Assembly (NCBI RefSeq): GCF_029873635.1
Contig: NC_080419.1
Location: 63,523,040 to 63,587,039, forward strand
Direction: 5' to 3'
From: Malania oleifera
Taxonomy: Eukaryota > Streptophyta > Magnoliopsida > Santalales > Ximeniaceae
DNA: 64,000 bases
The notes beneath the pieces were generated by a model. The model made no database searches. It saw only the letters and a program-made list of their open reading frames with translations, and was not told the origin of the DNA. This document shows positions 33,233-45,957 of the stretch, piece after piece; the first letter of the stretch is position 1, and every line of letters begins with the position of its first letter. The position numbers and the translations under genes are program-made.

Positions 33233-36200
33233 TCATCTAGTTCTAGTGGTCAAATAGTGATCTCCAACGGTCAAGTACAAATGGACTCCCAACTCTATAT
33301 CCATGGCAGGCTGATTATCAATGCAATCGACAGTAATCTGCAAAGGGTTGGAAGGGGGGGTGGGTGTGGGGAGGGCCGGATCAAATGATGAAACCAATAG
33401 CACATGCAACCAACAACCAATTTATAGATGATTGCTCAGAGGTGAGAAACAAACCTTGCCATTTCCAAGCTGAAACTCTGACCTCAAACTGTAATAATCC
33501 CTTGAGAGCATGTAAGTTTGCAAACCTTCCACAAATTTTGAGTTTCCTAAAACCATTGAAGAATTTCATGGAGAGGAAGAAAACAGAAGAGAAAAAAAAC
33601 TGCATGTAACCAAGTAAAAAAGGGAAAAAAAACCACCAAGAACCAACCTGCATATAATGCAAGAACAGCATCTGAATTGAATAACAACACTGGCCTTGCC
33701 AATGTGATGACAAATGAGAGGTCAGAAATTCCATAGAAATTCTCCTCACAAAGAATGACCTGCAAATTTAAATAATTACCAAAACAATGCATGGAAATTT
33801 CAACTTCTGCAACAACATCACAATAAATGTAACTTATGGCCGGGACCAGTCAATTTGGGTAATATGGGATAGAGGCAGACTCATTTGTTTATCCAAAAAC
33901 TAACTCATATTAACTGCTCAAAAGTTCTATGCTATTTTTTTTTTCAAAAAAATCATTGTTCAGACATTTTCTACAGAAGGCACATAGGCATCGTTTTGGT
34001 GGCTTGGTTTGGCAACCTTTGACCATGTTTGGTGCAACAAAGGTGTGGGATTGGCCAAGGGGAAGTCCCTTCCTAAGGGCTATAAGTGGCTAAGCAATAA
34101 AAGAACTAGTTTTCCCTTTATTTTTTCTTTTTTGTTATATCATTCCTTCATTAAAGGAACTTTGGTTGTAAATGATCAAGCTGTCCTTTATACAAGATAA
34201 TCTAAACATGTAATAAGATCACTATCATAGCCAGTCCATAGCATATATGTGACCCTTTAATGTCCCTTCAACCTCCAAGGGGCTAAGAGTTGCTAAAAAA
34301 AATCCATGTCAAAGCATGTTGACTTAAAACATATAGAAAAATTAAAATTAAAAAAATAATAATGATATACAAATTTGTACAAGTGGCACAACCAAGAACG
34401 TAACAATTAATGCTATTCACTTTACAAGCTTGCTCTTAATTTAAGGCAAGCCCCGTCATCTAACATGCATACTAAGAAGAGATTAAGAGAGATGTCAGGA
34501 ATACCAACAGAGCAATTGTTCAATAAAACTTACAGCATGTTGGGGAATAACAGATGAAGGAAGCAAGGGAGAGCCAAGCGCATCTCTAATGCAGAGTTCC
34601 TGCGCATGAAAAAAAAAGAACAGTTTTGACTATCATGGTTACCATGTCAGGCACATTTTGACCAGACAAACATGTGAATTTTGACATTGCATAAAAAGAA
34701 GTCAAATGCATGAACTCCCACGTTTGAGACATGAGGCAAAACATCATACTGCACGAAGTTTTCTTTACTTAGAGAACCCATATGCTTCAAACATTAAATT
34801 CATATGATGAAACTATACCTAAAAATAAAAATACTATGGTGAAAAAAATAATATCCTAAGATGGGAATTAAATTGTTTATCATCATGCTGGGGAGTACTG
34901 AAGGCAATTCTTCAAGGCTCTCCATGGCTTCACCGCACATGCTAACAGAGCAGATGGACACATGCAATATAACCAGATTCTATTTGCAATGTCAGAGCAC
35001 ACAATGCCTAAAGGGCTAATTTCAAGTGCAAAAATAATATTTTGGACTGTAAAGCACAAGTGTTCAGCTTTAACCCTGAGAGAGTCCAGTTCATGCACCA
35101 AAAATAAGATGAAAAAGGAATCCATGCATATTCCCTATAATCAAGTAATGAGTTCTGGAGGGTACAATGTCTTTCACTGTTGCCAAACTAAATCCAATAA
35201 TCCTTCTTTCACTGGTATTGTCATTAAAAATGCTATTTATATATGACTTCAACACATAGATGCTTAAGTAACATAGTATAATCATCATCATCATCATCAA
35301 CTCTTGCTCCAAACCAAATTTACTGAGCTGCTCTGATTAAAAAGATGATTCATCAATACCATGTTGCAGCAAATATAACAGCAAGAAATCATAGTGTAGA
35401 ACAAATAACAATAAATTACTATGATAAAAAACTTAGATGTTACCTGTGAATTCAGAACTCGTTGGGAGATTGATTTATCGTCATCCAATGATTTAAAGTA
35501 AACCTCCACTGTATCAGTAGGTTCAAGGCCAGCTTTCTTCCGTAATTTCTGGATTCTATTGACAATCTACATGAAGTTTCAAAAATTCAGTCATCAGAAT
35601 GTAATTTTTATTGTTCAGATGCATGCTAATGGACTGCAATATGAATTAAGCAAAAATAAAAATAACAAATAACATTCACAAACAAAAAGATGAAAGAACA
35701 AGAAACAAAACCCCGGTCAATTAATGTATGCCTAGACGAACAAAATCAAAATGAATATTGATCAACTAGTAATTAGTCAGCCATGTATAAGCCATTTTCA
35801 GTTTACCTCGCGCGCAACACCAGCCTCAAACAAGTCCTCATCAGGTCGCAAATCCAGGATCACCAAAACATCACCTAAAAATGATTAAAAAACTATGAGA
35901 CATGAATATGAATCATTACACGCATAAAGTGGTCATCGCTAACCCTTACCATCTCCTGCTGCATCAATCTCTTTCTCCATCATACCATCAGGACGTTTGA
36001 AACCCCGGACAACCTAGAAGTCCAAGAGTGTTACAAGTTAGCACAATCTTAGTAAAATTACAGTTAAAAAGGTTATATCATCATTCTATCAAGACATTGT
36101 ACAGAATATAATCTAAATGTTTCTGTTTTTCTTGACCAAGAACACTAATAAACATTTCAGTTTTCAAAGAACGAAATATTGCCTGCACATATCAAGAATC

Positions 36201-38644
36201 TTTTATCCCATTCTCTGTTATCTTGAGGGAATATTTACAAATCCACATCGGGCTTACTATTTTATGCCACCAGTAAAAGCAAAAGTTCCAGGAACCACAT
36301 ATGGCAATTTTTTAAAATAAAAAAATTTTGACATGAAAGTTAATGCCTAGGTTTTCATAGCAAAGCACACATTCCTTTTATTTCTTGGACAATCACATTC
36401 AGGTGATCTGGGTCCAAGCTTGAGCAGCTCTTTTATGTGGATCATTACTATCAGAACACTTCTAGTCATTGTATTTCAAAAGGAAAAAAGGATTTTTTTT
36501 TAAAGCAAACGTTTATTAAACAATATTCTCTTTTGGTGAAATTTAAATCATAAATGACTAATAAAGTCTCAGAAAACACATTTTTTCATCAAGTTTTCAC
36601 CATTTACATTGAAACATATTTTTATAAAATTTATACCCTTCGAAATATGATTTTTCCGAAAATTTTTATGTATAGCACCCATATGAAACGTATTTTTTGG
36701 AAGTGTATGTGAAGCACCATTTTTTGGGAAAAGAAAAATAAATTTTTTTGAACATTTGCAAGTCAGACCTTGCAGTCTACTTGAATCATCCAAATCCTCA
36801 AGTTCCCAATTTTGTTTCATTACCATCCCTAACTTAGGCCCTGCAGCCTATCATTTCTGTCTTTGCCCCTGATGAAATCCACATACACTAAGGCTTTTAA
36901 ACAGGAAGAGTATTTTTGCATCCCAGTTTGGAATAGTATATTGACTAAAATATTATATTAAGGAATGTGTTGGCTCAAAAGCATACATAGTACCTTAATG
37001 TCAGTCAACTTCAAACAGTGATTGGCAATAGAGATTTCTCCAGCTTTCTCAAAAGCTAAAATGTCATCCTGGGACATTGCTTTAACCTCCTTGGCAATGA
37101 CTCCCATAGATTTTCCAAGTCGTTTACCTAAAAGACTAGGGTAAAATCCAATAACATTAAGTTCAATCAATGAGTAGAAACATGCAAAAAAGACTATAAT
37201 TAAAAATTATACATTAAATACCTGAATTCAGGCTCTGCACGCAGTGATGCATATTTCAAAGTATCATTACATGGAACCATAGATCTTACATTCAGTTCTT
37301 CAAGCACATACTACAATGCAGACGGAATATAACTTATGAATGTCCAAAGCATAATAATAACATGGCAACAAGCTGATAATAAACAAATTTGAGGATAAAT
37401 GTGTAAACCTAGAGCAAACTGCAAACCATCAGCCAAGCAGCAGAAATACAACCAACCAGATTTAAGCCAAAAGTAAACCTTTATTTAGAACATACATCAG
37501 AACAAAAGATCTTTCATATATGCCTGGTTTAGAAATTTTACAGCAATGAAAACAGACATTTTATTCTAAGTTCCACAGTATATGAAATATTGACCAAAAC
37601 AGCTATTTGGCCAACGTCATAATTGCAAATAAGTACAAAAGCATAACCAAAGGCTACAGGTTTTCTGATACTGACCTTGAAAACATCACAAATTTACTCA
37701 AACTAAAATAAATTAACAAGAGATCGCATTAATTAGTTTATAGAAAATAAAATTTAGGCAAGAGATTTCTGCAACTATAAAACATAGAAAGCAATACCCT
37801 GGCATACATAAGTATGCAAAACATTGACTTTTACCATGACATGTGCTACCTTAAACACAAGATCATCTCTCGGAACCGCAGACATTTACATTTTGCAAGA
37901 CTAATTTGATAATGCATTCCTAGTTACCTAAGGACAACATACGCTGAGACAAAGATGTACCACAAGATATAGCATTCATTGAAACCAACATTGATTACAC
38001 GACTACATAGACACCTGATTAATCCTAGAAGCAGTTTAAAGTAATATAAGTGATTCAACATGGCAATACACGCATGTAATGTTATCCACTGACCTCCCTC
38101 AGTTTTCCAGCTATGTCATCAAGAAACTCCTTGTCTGAATGAACTACCACCATCTCCCTGCATTTCCCAAAAAGAAGAAGAATTATGTAGAAGAATGAAA
38201 ACCATGAGTGAGCAATGTAGAGAGAACAAACAGCAGACGCATGGAATTACACATAAGTGGCAAAATACAAGCTACAATAAGCATACCTGAGTGGTGCTTT
38301 TAGAGGCTTGTTGTGTCGCTCACGTATATTGCGGGCAAGATCAATGATCGTCATCATTCTTGCAACACTTTCCTCAATTCGTTCCCCTCTCTGACATAGA
38401 GTTCAAAAAGTTTTTATTGTGTAAAAAAAATTTATTGTTGATAGAGCAACAAATAATTTCAAGTTTGTTCTGTAACTAGAATATATTAAATAAAAAACAA
38501 CAATACCTTTCCTTCTTCTTCAGGAAAACTGCAATGGTGAATGCTTTCCTCTGATCCATGGGAAACTTTTCGCATATTTTGATATAGAACTTCAGTAAAA
38601 AAGGGTGTGAATGGAGCCATTGCCTTACATGAGGTTAAAAGAAC
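33233..38644 (-). CDS. Isoleucyl-tRNA synthetase, cytosolic type, C-terminal exons
   Basis: Twelve minus-strand exons with consensus AG/GT borders and matching phases: 38507-38644, 38287-38390, 38094-38157, 37222-37310, 36994-37135, 35950-36013, 35807-35874, 35444-35566, 34534-34599, 33648-33759, 33455-33525 and 33233-33337 (stop 33233-33235). Together they give 381 residues with no stop. The enzyme charges tRNA-Ile with isoleucine in the cytoplasm. Diagnostic pieces are MAPFTPFFTEVLYQNMRKVS (anticodon-binding region), ARNIRERHNKPLKAP, LGKRLGKSMGVIAKEVKAMS and VILDLRPDEDLFEAGVARE, all typical of the eukaryotic-type C-terminal region. The N-terminal two thirds (Rossmann fold with HIGH and KMSKS, editing domain) are not in the window; the next upstream exon is at 50770-50894. 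These exons look under selection, though the upstream exon carries a frameshift. Confidence 0.9.
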
Positions 38645-39235
38645 CTGATACCAATATCTCAAGTTATAAAAATGCAAGACAAGTATATTTGACATAGAGA
38701 GCATCAAGTTTATCACTGAATATTTAAGCTGCATATCAGACTACATATTACGGAATACATAGAGACCATTTTCAGTGTACAGCACAAATGTTGACAATCA
38801 GTGCAACACTAGCCAAGTAGGAATGTAAATGGATATGGTAGGCAGATATCCAACCCCAATCTACCCATACAGTTGGATTAAAGGCAATAAATAGGAAATG
38901 CGTTCTCCCACACCAAATCCCCCCAGCCCCAAATTCTGCTTGCTTAACCGAAATCTGCCCTGAATTTACCCAGATTATGAATAAATAAACAAACAAATAT
39001 ATGCATGCTTATATATGCATTTAAGCAATGTACCAACATAGTATTTTCATTCAATTGTTCATAGCTTCCTAATGTATTAATTTCAGTTTATTTTGTATTA
39101 GTCTACTAATAAGGTTAGATTTTATCAACAATATGATTATGTTTAAGTTATTTCATTTTAATAATAAGTATAGACTTAAGTATTGTTTTTTTTTCTTCCA
39201 AAATATTGTATTTTTTTTTTTGGTTGGCGGAGCAG
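38645..39235. other. Intron sequence left of the hAT element
   Basis: No gene is seen. It has AT-rich tracts and T runs, and the segment near 38820-38880 (GTAAATGGATATGG) looks like part of an older repeat into which the hAT element may have inserted. Not resolved. Confidence 0.4.
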
Positions 39236-39243
39236 ATTCGGAC

Positions 39244-39410
39244 CATGGTTTTAAATAACGGCCGTTACATAGCGTAAGGGCCGATACGTAACGGAAATCG
39301 GAGGCCTCGAAACCGATACGGGCCGATAATGCGGTTCGGAAAAAATTCACGGCCTTAACAGCACGTAACGGCTGATACCCCAATGTTACACGTCGTAATG
39401 GTCCGTTACG
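39244..39410. repeat. Left end of hAT: inverted repeat and CGTTAC subterminal motifs
   Basis: CGTTAC or its complement GTAACG occurs at 39263-39268, 39288-39293, 39365-39370 and 39404-39409, with TGTTAC variants nearby. hAT transposases bind short repeated subterminal motifs, so these are candidate binding sites. Confidence 0.6.
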
Positions 39411-39419
39411 GACTGTTAC

Positions 39420-41415
39420 ATGGCCGACAGGTCGTAGATTCGCTGAAGGCTTTCTGCTGCAGGTAGCAGCGCTGCTTTCCCCCTCTCCCCAGTCCCCACA
39501 CCCATCTGCCATTCAAAGGGTAAAATGGAAAGTTACAAACTGACCTTGAAAATTTGTTGGCCAAAGCAATAAGAAGGCTTCGAAGCCTGAGAGTGAGCAC
39601 ACCAAGCAGATCTACTCATCTTCGCACTTCGCAGCTTCCAGGACTCAAGAATTGCAGACTTGCAGTTGCAGCAGCTTGGCGAGTCACTGGCGACAGGTCT
39701 GCAGCAGCTCCGCCGCCCCTGCGAGTCGCCGATAGCCCATCGGCACCTTCCCCCGCCAGTCGTCGCAGTCACCACCAGCCAGTCTCTCGATTTCAGCTTC
39801 GGAGCTTGGAGTCATCGCTGCTTTGTGCTTTGCAACCTTCGCTCCTTCGAGGCTCCTCCGAGTTCCCTCGAATCCCTCCCCTCTCTCGGTCTGACTCGAC
39901 TCCCAGCCCCAGTGTATGAGACACTCTAACACTCAACACTCAACACCCACAGCACTTATCATTATGTTATTTTTTTAAAATTATATTTTGTTGTAAAATA
40001 GGTTTGTTAATTGAATTAAAAAAAAAAAAATTTAATAGAGTAAAAAATTAGAAATCATTAATAATTATGTAAAATAAAATTTTCTTAATTTATAAATATT
40101 TTAATTGTATTATATTTTAAAAAATTAGAAATCATTAATAATTATGTAAAATAAATTTTCTTAATTTATAAATATTTTAATTGTATTATATTTTTTGAAA
40201 GATAATTATGAAAATTAATTCCATGACATAGCAAGCAATTATTAATAGTATATAATTAATACTTTTTAAGGTTAGTAAATAATTAATATTTACCAATAAT
40301 AATTGAAGCCTTTTTTATAATAATATTTGAATATCCACTACTGCATTCACCATCTAAACAAAGCATTAAAATAATGTATGTACACAAGACATCCATGTGA
40401 TGGCATTTTATATTATCTAGGCTTAATTGAGCTCTATTTTTCACCATTCTTAAAGAATTCCAAGGAATACTCTGCACAATTATTATAATATTTAGTCTTA
40501 GGATTTGCCAAACTTATAGAAATAAAATTAATTCATGGCACCAATTGGCTAACATACTATTTATGTCAGCAGGACAAAGTGGTCATTTTGATAAAGAAGA
40601 TATCATATTCACTCCCATCTATTGAAAAAATATTAAATAATATTCATATTATAAAAGAAAAAAAAATTAAATAACATCTGTCACCCATTTTATGTTACAT
40701 GTGTATCTACTTGCCATTTCTTGAGTAGGGTGACCCTATTTATTAATATTTTTTAAGTTTTAAAACGTCATTTTGACCTTAAATTTAAAATTAGGTAAAA
40801 TAAATGTTTACATCTATTTTTTTGTTTTTAGTTATCAAATAAAGTAAAAATTGATAACTTAATAAAAAAAAAATTAACCTAATAGTTAATACATTAATAA
40901 ATCTGATTTTTACTAATTACTATTGGAATTTGTAGAAAAATTTAATTTTAATCCATATACTGAGAAAATGCTTAAAAAATTAAATAGTCAATTTGTAATG
41001 TATGGATCTCTATTTGTGATGCTGTGATGTATATGAAAGTAGAGCAAAAATCTTTTTCACCTTTAAAATTACAATGTTAATTTCTTATAGTTATAAATGA
41101 AAATAAAATCAAGCTATAAAAAATAATGAAAATATCTTTTTAAAGATAAAGGAATATATTTTTTTTGTAATAAAATATCTAGTATTTTATAATTTTGTTT
41201 ATTTAAATATAAAAATAATAAACATTACTTATTATTTTTAATCAAATATTATACTTTATTTTTAAGTAATAAGTATTAAAAATTAGGACTATTTAGTACT
41301 TATTATTTAATATTTACTAAATTACTAATTATATTATTCCTGTCATTGTAGGAAGGTTGTAACTTTGTATTTTCTTTATGTTTTGTATAGAGATCATCAA
41401 ATTAAGTCTATCAAT
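39420..41415 (+). promoter_or_regulatory. hAT promoter, GC-rich leader and probable 5' intron
   Basis: 39420-39920 is strikingly GC-rich against its surroundings and is followed by about 1.4 kb of AT-rich sequence up to the transposase ATG at 41416. A splice acceptor-like TTGTATAG lies at about 41384-41391. A non-coding first exon plus a long leader intron is the simplest reading. ORFs on both strands in the GC-rich part (39533-39932) have no recognised motif. The intron has a 77-bp tandem duplication (about 40043-40196). Confidence 0.5.
40043..40196. repeat. 77-bp tandem duplication in the hAT leader region
   Basis: Two adjacent, nearly identical units each contain AAATTAGAAATCATTAATAA and end in a run like TGTATTATATTTT. 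Confidence 0.85.
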
Positions 41416-44400
41416 ATGTCACGTGATAGAGGAAATGAAAACTTACCTAGTGAGGATATTGGATGACATTTTGGTACTGCGGTGGACGGTAATAGACATG
41501 TTATTATGTGTAAGTTATGTGGGAAGATAATCAAAGGGGGCATTACACGCTTGAAACAACACTTGGCACATAAAAAGGGTCAAGTAGTTGGATTCTCAAA
41601 TGTGACCACACAAGTAAGAGAACAAATGATGAAACATCTACAACAGTATGCTGAGAAGAAAAGAGATAAACAAAAAAGGCAAGAAGAAGCAGAAGCCCAA
41701 ATTAGAGGAGATTTTGAGAATTTGAGCGATGAAGAAGACTTGGAAGAAGAAAGTATGAGATTTGCTCGACAAGAAAGCATACGATCACAACAACAATGGG
41801 AAGAGAGACAAAGATTTCGAGCAAGAACAACTGGAAGGGGTAATATTTATGAAGAGGGAGGTGGCTCTAGCAGTGGTGCTACCAGTGGTTTCAATAGAGC
41901 AGGAGCTCGATTTTATAGTGGTCGAGAGGCTGGAGGTAGTGGACGACAATGGATCAATCCTGATGCCCCTGAAGCTAGACTAAAGGCAATGGATCCTAGT
42001 TTAGAAAGAAGCAAGAGTGCAAAACAACTAAAAATCAACACAAAGTTATTGAAAGGTTTAAGAAGTAAATTAGGAAAAGCGGTTGGAAAATTCCTAATTT
42101 ATAATCGGATTTCAGCGAATGTAGCTGACTCTCCATTTATGCAGCCTATGCTTGATATTGTTGCAGAGGTTGGAAAGGGGGTGAAGGGTCCATCACCGTA
42201 TGAGATATCTGAAATTTATTTGGAGCAAGAGTATCAAGAAATGAAAAATTATATAACTTCTTTTGTTGGAATTTGGAAGGAGAGAGGGGTAACACTTATG
42301 TGTGATGGTTGGTCAGGACCAACTAGAAAACACATTATAAACTTTTTAGTTCATTGCGATAGAGGCACCGTGTTTCATAAATCAGTTGATGCCTCTGATG
42401 TGCCAAGCAGAACAGCTGAATATTATTTCAAGTAATTTTCTAATTTTAATTGTATATGCAAATAGTATTATGGACTTGCATGTTTTTAATTAAATGGTAG
42501 TAATTATTGAATCTATAATTTCATTTCAGATTAATGGACGAGGTGGTTGAAGAAATTGGAGAGGAGAATGTTGTCCAAGTAGTGACTGACCTTATTCTTG
42601 AAGATATTAGCAAGAAAAGTAACGTGAAGAAGGTCTTAGAAGATGCAAGAAGAATAACCTCATTTATTTACAACCACAAATGGACAGTGAATTTCACGAA
42701 GAAAGTTACTTCGCCCTGCCATCACTCGATTTGCAACAAATTTCATTGCTTTGGAGACTATTGTCAGGCATAAACAAGCACTAGGGGAAATGTTTACATC
42801 TGATGCTTGGAAAAGCTCAAGGTTTGGAATGGCAAAATCAGGCCCAGCATATGATTCAAAGAAAATTATCTTAGGCAAAGAGTTTTGGCAAAAGGCCTCT
42901 GATATAATTAAAGTGCAAGAACCCTTGGTGAAAGTTCTTAAATTGGTTGATGGTGATGAAAAACCAACCATGGGCTTCATATACGAGGCAATTGATAGGG
43001 CGAAGTTGGCCATTCAAAAAGATTGCCGGTTTTACAAAGACTATTGGAAAATTATTGACAACCGGTGGAGTTTTCAGTTGCACCAAGATTTGCACGCTGC
43101 TGATAAGTGTAAATCAAATACAATTTCTTATTATTTTAACTTTTAAATTATGCATAGTTGCATTAGAAAACTATTGATTAATATGTTTCTAAATTTAATT
43201 GTAGGGTATTTTTTGAACCCATAATTTCTTTATGGTGCCCCACCATCTCCTGAAGTTGCTAGAGAAGTCATGGATGGAGTTAAAAAAGTGATAACCAAGT
43301 TGGTACCCGATATAGATACTCAAATTCGGGCTATTAATCAAGTAAGTATTGGTTCCATTAAATTGAATAATGAATTGTTCTAATATTCTGTAATACTTTC
43401 AAGAATAATTATTAATACATCTAATTAATTAATTATATTTCACAATCATCCTTTTTTAGTTGTTGCTATATCAAGATAGGTAGGAGACTTTTGAAACCCC
43501 GTTGGCTCAAAGAGCAGTGAAACAAACAAATCCTGGTAAATATGGCTATATAGCTAAATAATGGAGAATGACTCTATTTTCTCTCTTTGTGTTCAAATTT
43601 GACTTTTGAAATACGCTATACTAACATAATACTCTTTTTAATTATTCATGCAGTTGAATGGTGGATTCATTATGGCTTGTGTGCTCCTGAGCTCCAAAGA
43701 ATAGCAATTAGAGTTCTTAGCCAGACCACATCAGCTTCGAACTATGAGCGTAATTGGAGCACCTTTAGCCTCATCCATACGAAAACAAGAAATAGATTAA
43801 AGTACATGAGACTACAAAAACTTGTTTTCGTACATTACAACATGAGGTTAAAGTTAAGACGTACAATGAGAAGAAGCCAACGAGAAATTGAAGAGGGTTT
43901 CAATCCTATCAATTTGGACTACATTTTCGAAGAAGATGAAACTTTAAGTCAATGGTTAGAGGAGAGAGAGACACCACTACTCGACGGTCAGGACAATTCA
44001 AATTGGTTAAATGAAGAGGTTGGTGGTACTACAGAAGGAGGTGATCAACCACCAATAAACGCGCATGATGATTCAAATTCAAGCCCTGAACATACACAAA
44101 GTGATGACAATCTTGGTTTGAGCCCACCAAAAATTGATGATGGTGATAGAGGTGCTGGAGCTGGGGTTGGGGGGGTGGCAGTGGTGGAGGCGGCGGTGTA
44201 GAATATAATTATGGATATGATATAGGGACATCATTTGGAAGGGATATATATCCTTCTGATTCTTATGGACTACATGACATACCTGAAAATTATGACTTGG
44301 GTATTCCTCCAGGGAACCAATCTTCACAACCCAGGAGAAGGAGTGCTCGTGCTGACCCTAGCGATTCTACTGAAGATTCATATGGTGTGGTTCGTAGTTT

Positions 44401-44749
44401 TGGCGACTTTGGTTTAGATGGTTCATCATCACAATCATATGGATCTCATCCAGCATATCCACATTATGCATCTCGTGACTCACATTTTTATCCTAGTGGA
44501 TCAGGAATCTCAGGATCTAGTGAGTCTTCTTCTACATACTACCCAGAGCCAGCCCCTGCCCCAACTTATAGACATTATTCAGGAGAATTTTTATTACCAG
44601 TACATTTTCAAGAGCAACAACAAAATGACGCAAACTTGGGTTCATTCAACTATGCATTTCCACAAGGATGGGGAGATAATTTCCCATCTCAATCTCAAGA
44701 TACAGATGCAAATTATGAAGACCCTTCACGTCATTCTTTTTGGTGGTGA
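41416..44749 (+). pseudogene. hAT transposase (BED finger, DUF659, dimerisation domain), broken
   Basis: Probable exons: 41416-42431, 42530-43106, 43205-43341, 43460-43535 and 43654-44749. The N-terminus has MSRDRGNENLPSEDIG, a TGA at 41464-41466 where relatives have Trp, and a BED finger CKLCGKIIKGG with RLKQHLAHKKG. A DUF659 segment follows with LMCDGWSGPTRKHI, whose CDGW holds the presumed first catalytic Asp. After VVQVVTD the sequence jumps to LILEDI, so about 30 residues are deleted. A frameshift near 42705 precedes RPAITRFATNFIALE. A TAA near 43223 and another stop near 43481 follow. The C-terminal dimerisation domain reads LQRIAIRVLSQTTSASNYER, with NWSTF after it. The protein then extends about 290 residues as an acidic and Ser/Tyr/Gly-rich tail, with a frameshift in a G run near 44165. 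Transposase would excise and reinsert the element. Confidence 0.85.
44205..44749 (+). other. Low-complexity Ser/Tyr/Gly-rich tail of the hAT transposase
   Basis: In the frame ending at the stop 44747-44749 the tail includes SSSQSYGSHPAYPHY and PSGSGISGSSESSSTYY and ends near SRHSFWW. It is poor in hydrophobic residues other than aromatics. It lies beyond the dimerisation domain, where many hAT transposases end. Confidence 0.6.
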
Positions 44750-45117
44750 CATGTGTTATGTTATAAATTTGTAATATAGTATTCATGTATTTTTAACTAT
44801 TTATTGATATTTGATATTAATCACTTTTTAAATTCATGTATGTATAATGTGTATATTGAGTATTAAGTCTATTGAATATTGATTCATTTTTAGTAACTTT
44901 ATGACTTTAATTAATTGATTCTTTTTACTCATTAAAGTAATGTAAACTACAAAAAAATATGCTTTTTTTTTTTGTAAATAGCGCACTAAAATTAATATAA
45001 AAATCATAATGCGTATTAAAAAGCATTTGTAGGTTGAATGAAAGCCTTCAAAATTCATTAAAAATCATGTATTGATGGATTTCATGCTTATTTTTTAATT
45101 TTGGCATGGTTGTGCAT

Positions 45118-45229
45118 ACGTGAAAAAAATTCACGACCGTTACGCTCGCTTCCCGTTACGTAACACCCGCGTCTCAAGCGACCCGCGACCGTTTCGCGAC
45201 GTTACCCGCGACCGCGATTTCGAACCATG
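45118..45229. repeat. Right end of hAT: inverted repeat and CGTTAC motifs
   Basis: CGTTAC occurs at 45138-45143, 45154-45159 and 45200-45205, in very CpG-rich sequence next to the terminal inverted repeat. The left end has the same motif but with more TpG/CpA. Confidence 0.6.
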
Positions 45230-45371
45230 ATTCGGACACCCAGCAGATCCCCTAATGAGTGAGGATAGGGATAAATACAATGCTCTGAGGATTCAAAGCA
45301 GATTATTCTTGGTGGGGTACATTTAGGTAATGCCCCTTCCTCCCCAAATCCGTTGTTTACATACCTACAAC

Positions 45372-45949
45372 CAATGTTTTAAAAGGCAAAGGCTTAAGGC
45401 GAGGTGTAAGCTTAAGGCACTGGGATGTAAGACTTTTGAGAATTTTATTTTTAGATTAAAATTTGTAAATGAATTATATATTTTTGAAAGAAAAAAAAAG
45501 AAAAAGAAAATCACAAATTTAATTTAAAAAACAAAAAATAGATATAATTGCAAACTACTTGTTTGCCTGCTAACTTAAATTCATGACATAAATCATGACG
45601 AGAGATAGCTATACTATTCCGAGTTCAAATTGTTTTCATGATTGAAGATACAACTCTCAGTTATTTTGGGAAATTTTAAGATTCAAGAGTTTTAGAAATT
45701 TACTCATATTATGGCATTCCCTTTACATAAACACAGTTAAAATTTTCTAGCCAATTCTAAATTGAGAATCACACATCCAAAATGCATGAGCCTCAACTGA
45801 AAAAGCGCAAAAGGCATGCCTTTTGTACAACTGCGTAAGCCTCAGCATGTAATGCGTTAGCCTTTTTGGAATTTGGTATTTTATATTGAACCTCAAGGTA
45901 TTTTAGGCATGCCTTGAGGCGAGCCTTGATTGAGCGTTTTAAAACATTG
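45372..45949. mobile_element. hAT-like MITE (578 bp)
   Basis: The ends CAATGTTTTAAAA and TTTTAAAACATTG are a perfect 13-bp terminal inverted repeat. A perfect 8-bp duplication CCTACAAC flanks it (45364-45371 and 45950-45957). Subterminal AGGCATGCCT-type repeats occur near the right end. There is no coding capacity. Confidence 0.88.
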
Positions 45950-45957
45950 CCTACAAC

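Larger units (their letters stand above)
39244..45229 (+). mobile_element. hAT transposon, about 6.0 kb, with BED/DUF659 transposase
   Basis: The element is bounded by a perfect 8-bp duplication ATTCGGAC (39236-39243 and 45230-45237). The left end CATGGTTTTAAATAACGG and the complement of the right end CATGGTTCGAAATCGCGG are terminal inverted repeats differing mostly by C-to-T or G-to-A changes. CGTTAC motifs are clustered within about 170 bp of both ends. It encodes a spliced transposase in the plus sense, opposite to the host gene. Stops, a frameshift and an internal deletion make the transposase non-functional. Confidence 0.9.

Noticed and set aside
36117..36320. ORFs inside synthetase introns (also near 34883-35312 and 36569-36826)
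   Set aside because: They lie between well-defined splice sites and have no conserved content.
39153..39932. ORFs of 80-121 residues on both strands in the GC-rich left part of the hAT element
   Set aside because: High GC content lowers stop frequency; the frames overlap each other on both strands and show no motif.
38820..45362. An older MITE split by the hAT element, with ends GTAAATGG and CCGTTGTTTAC
   Set aside because: The end similarity is short and no flanking duplication was found, so it is not reported as a feature.
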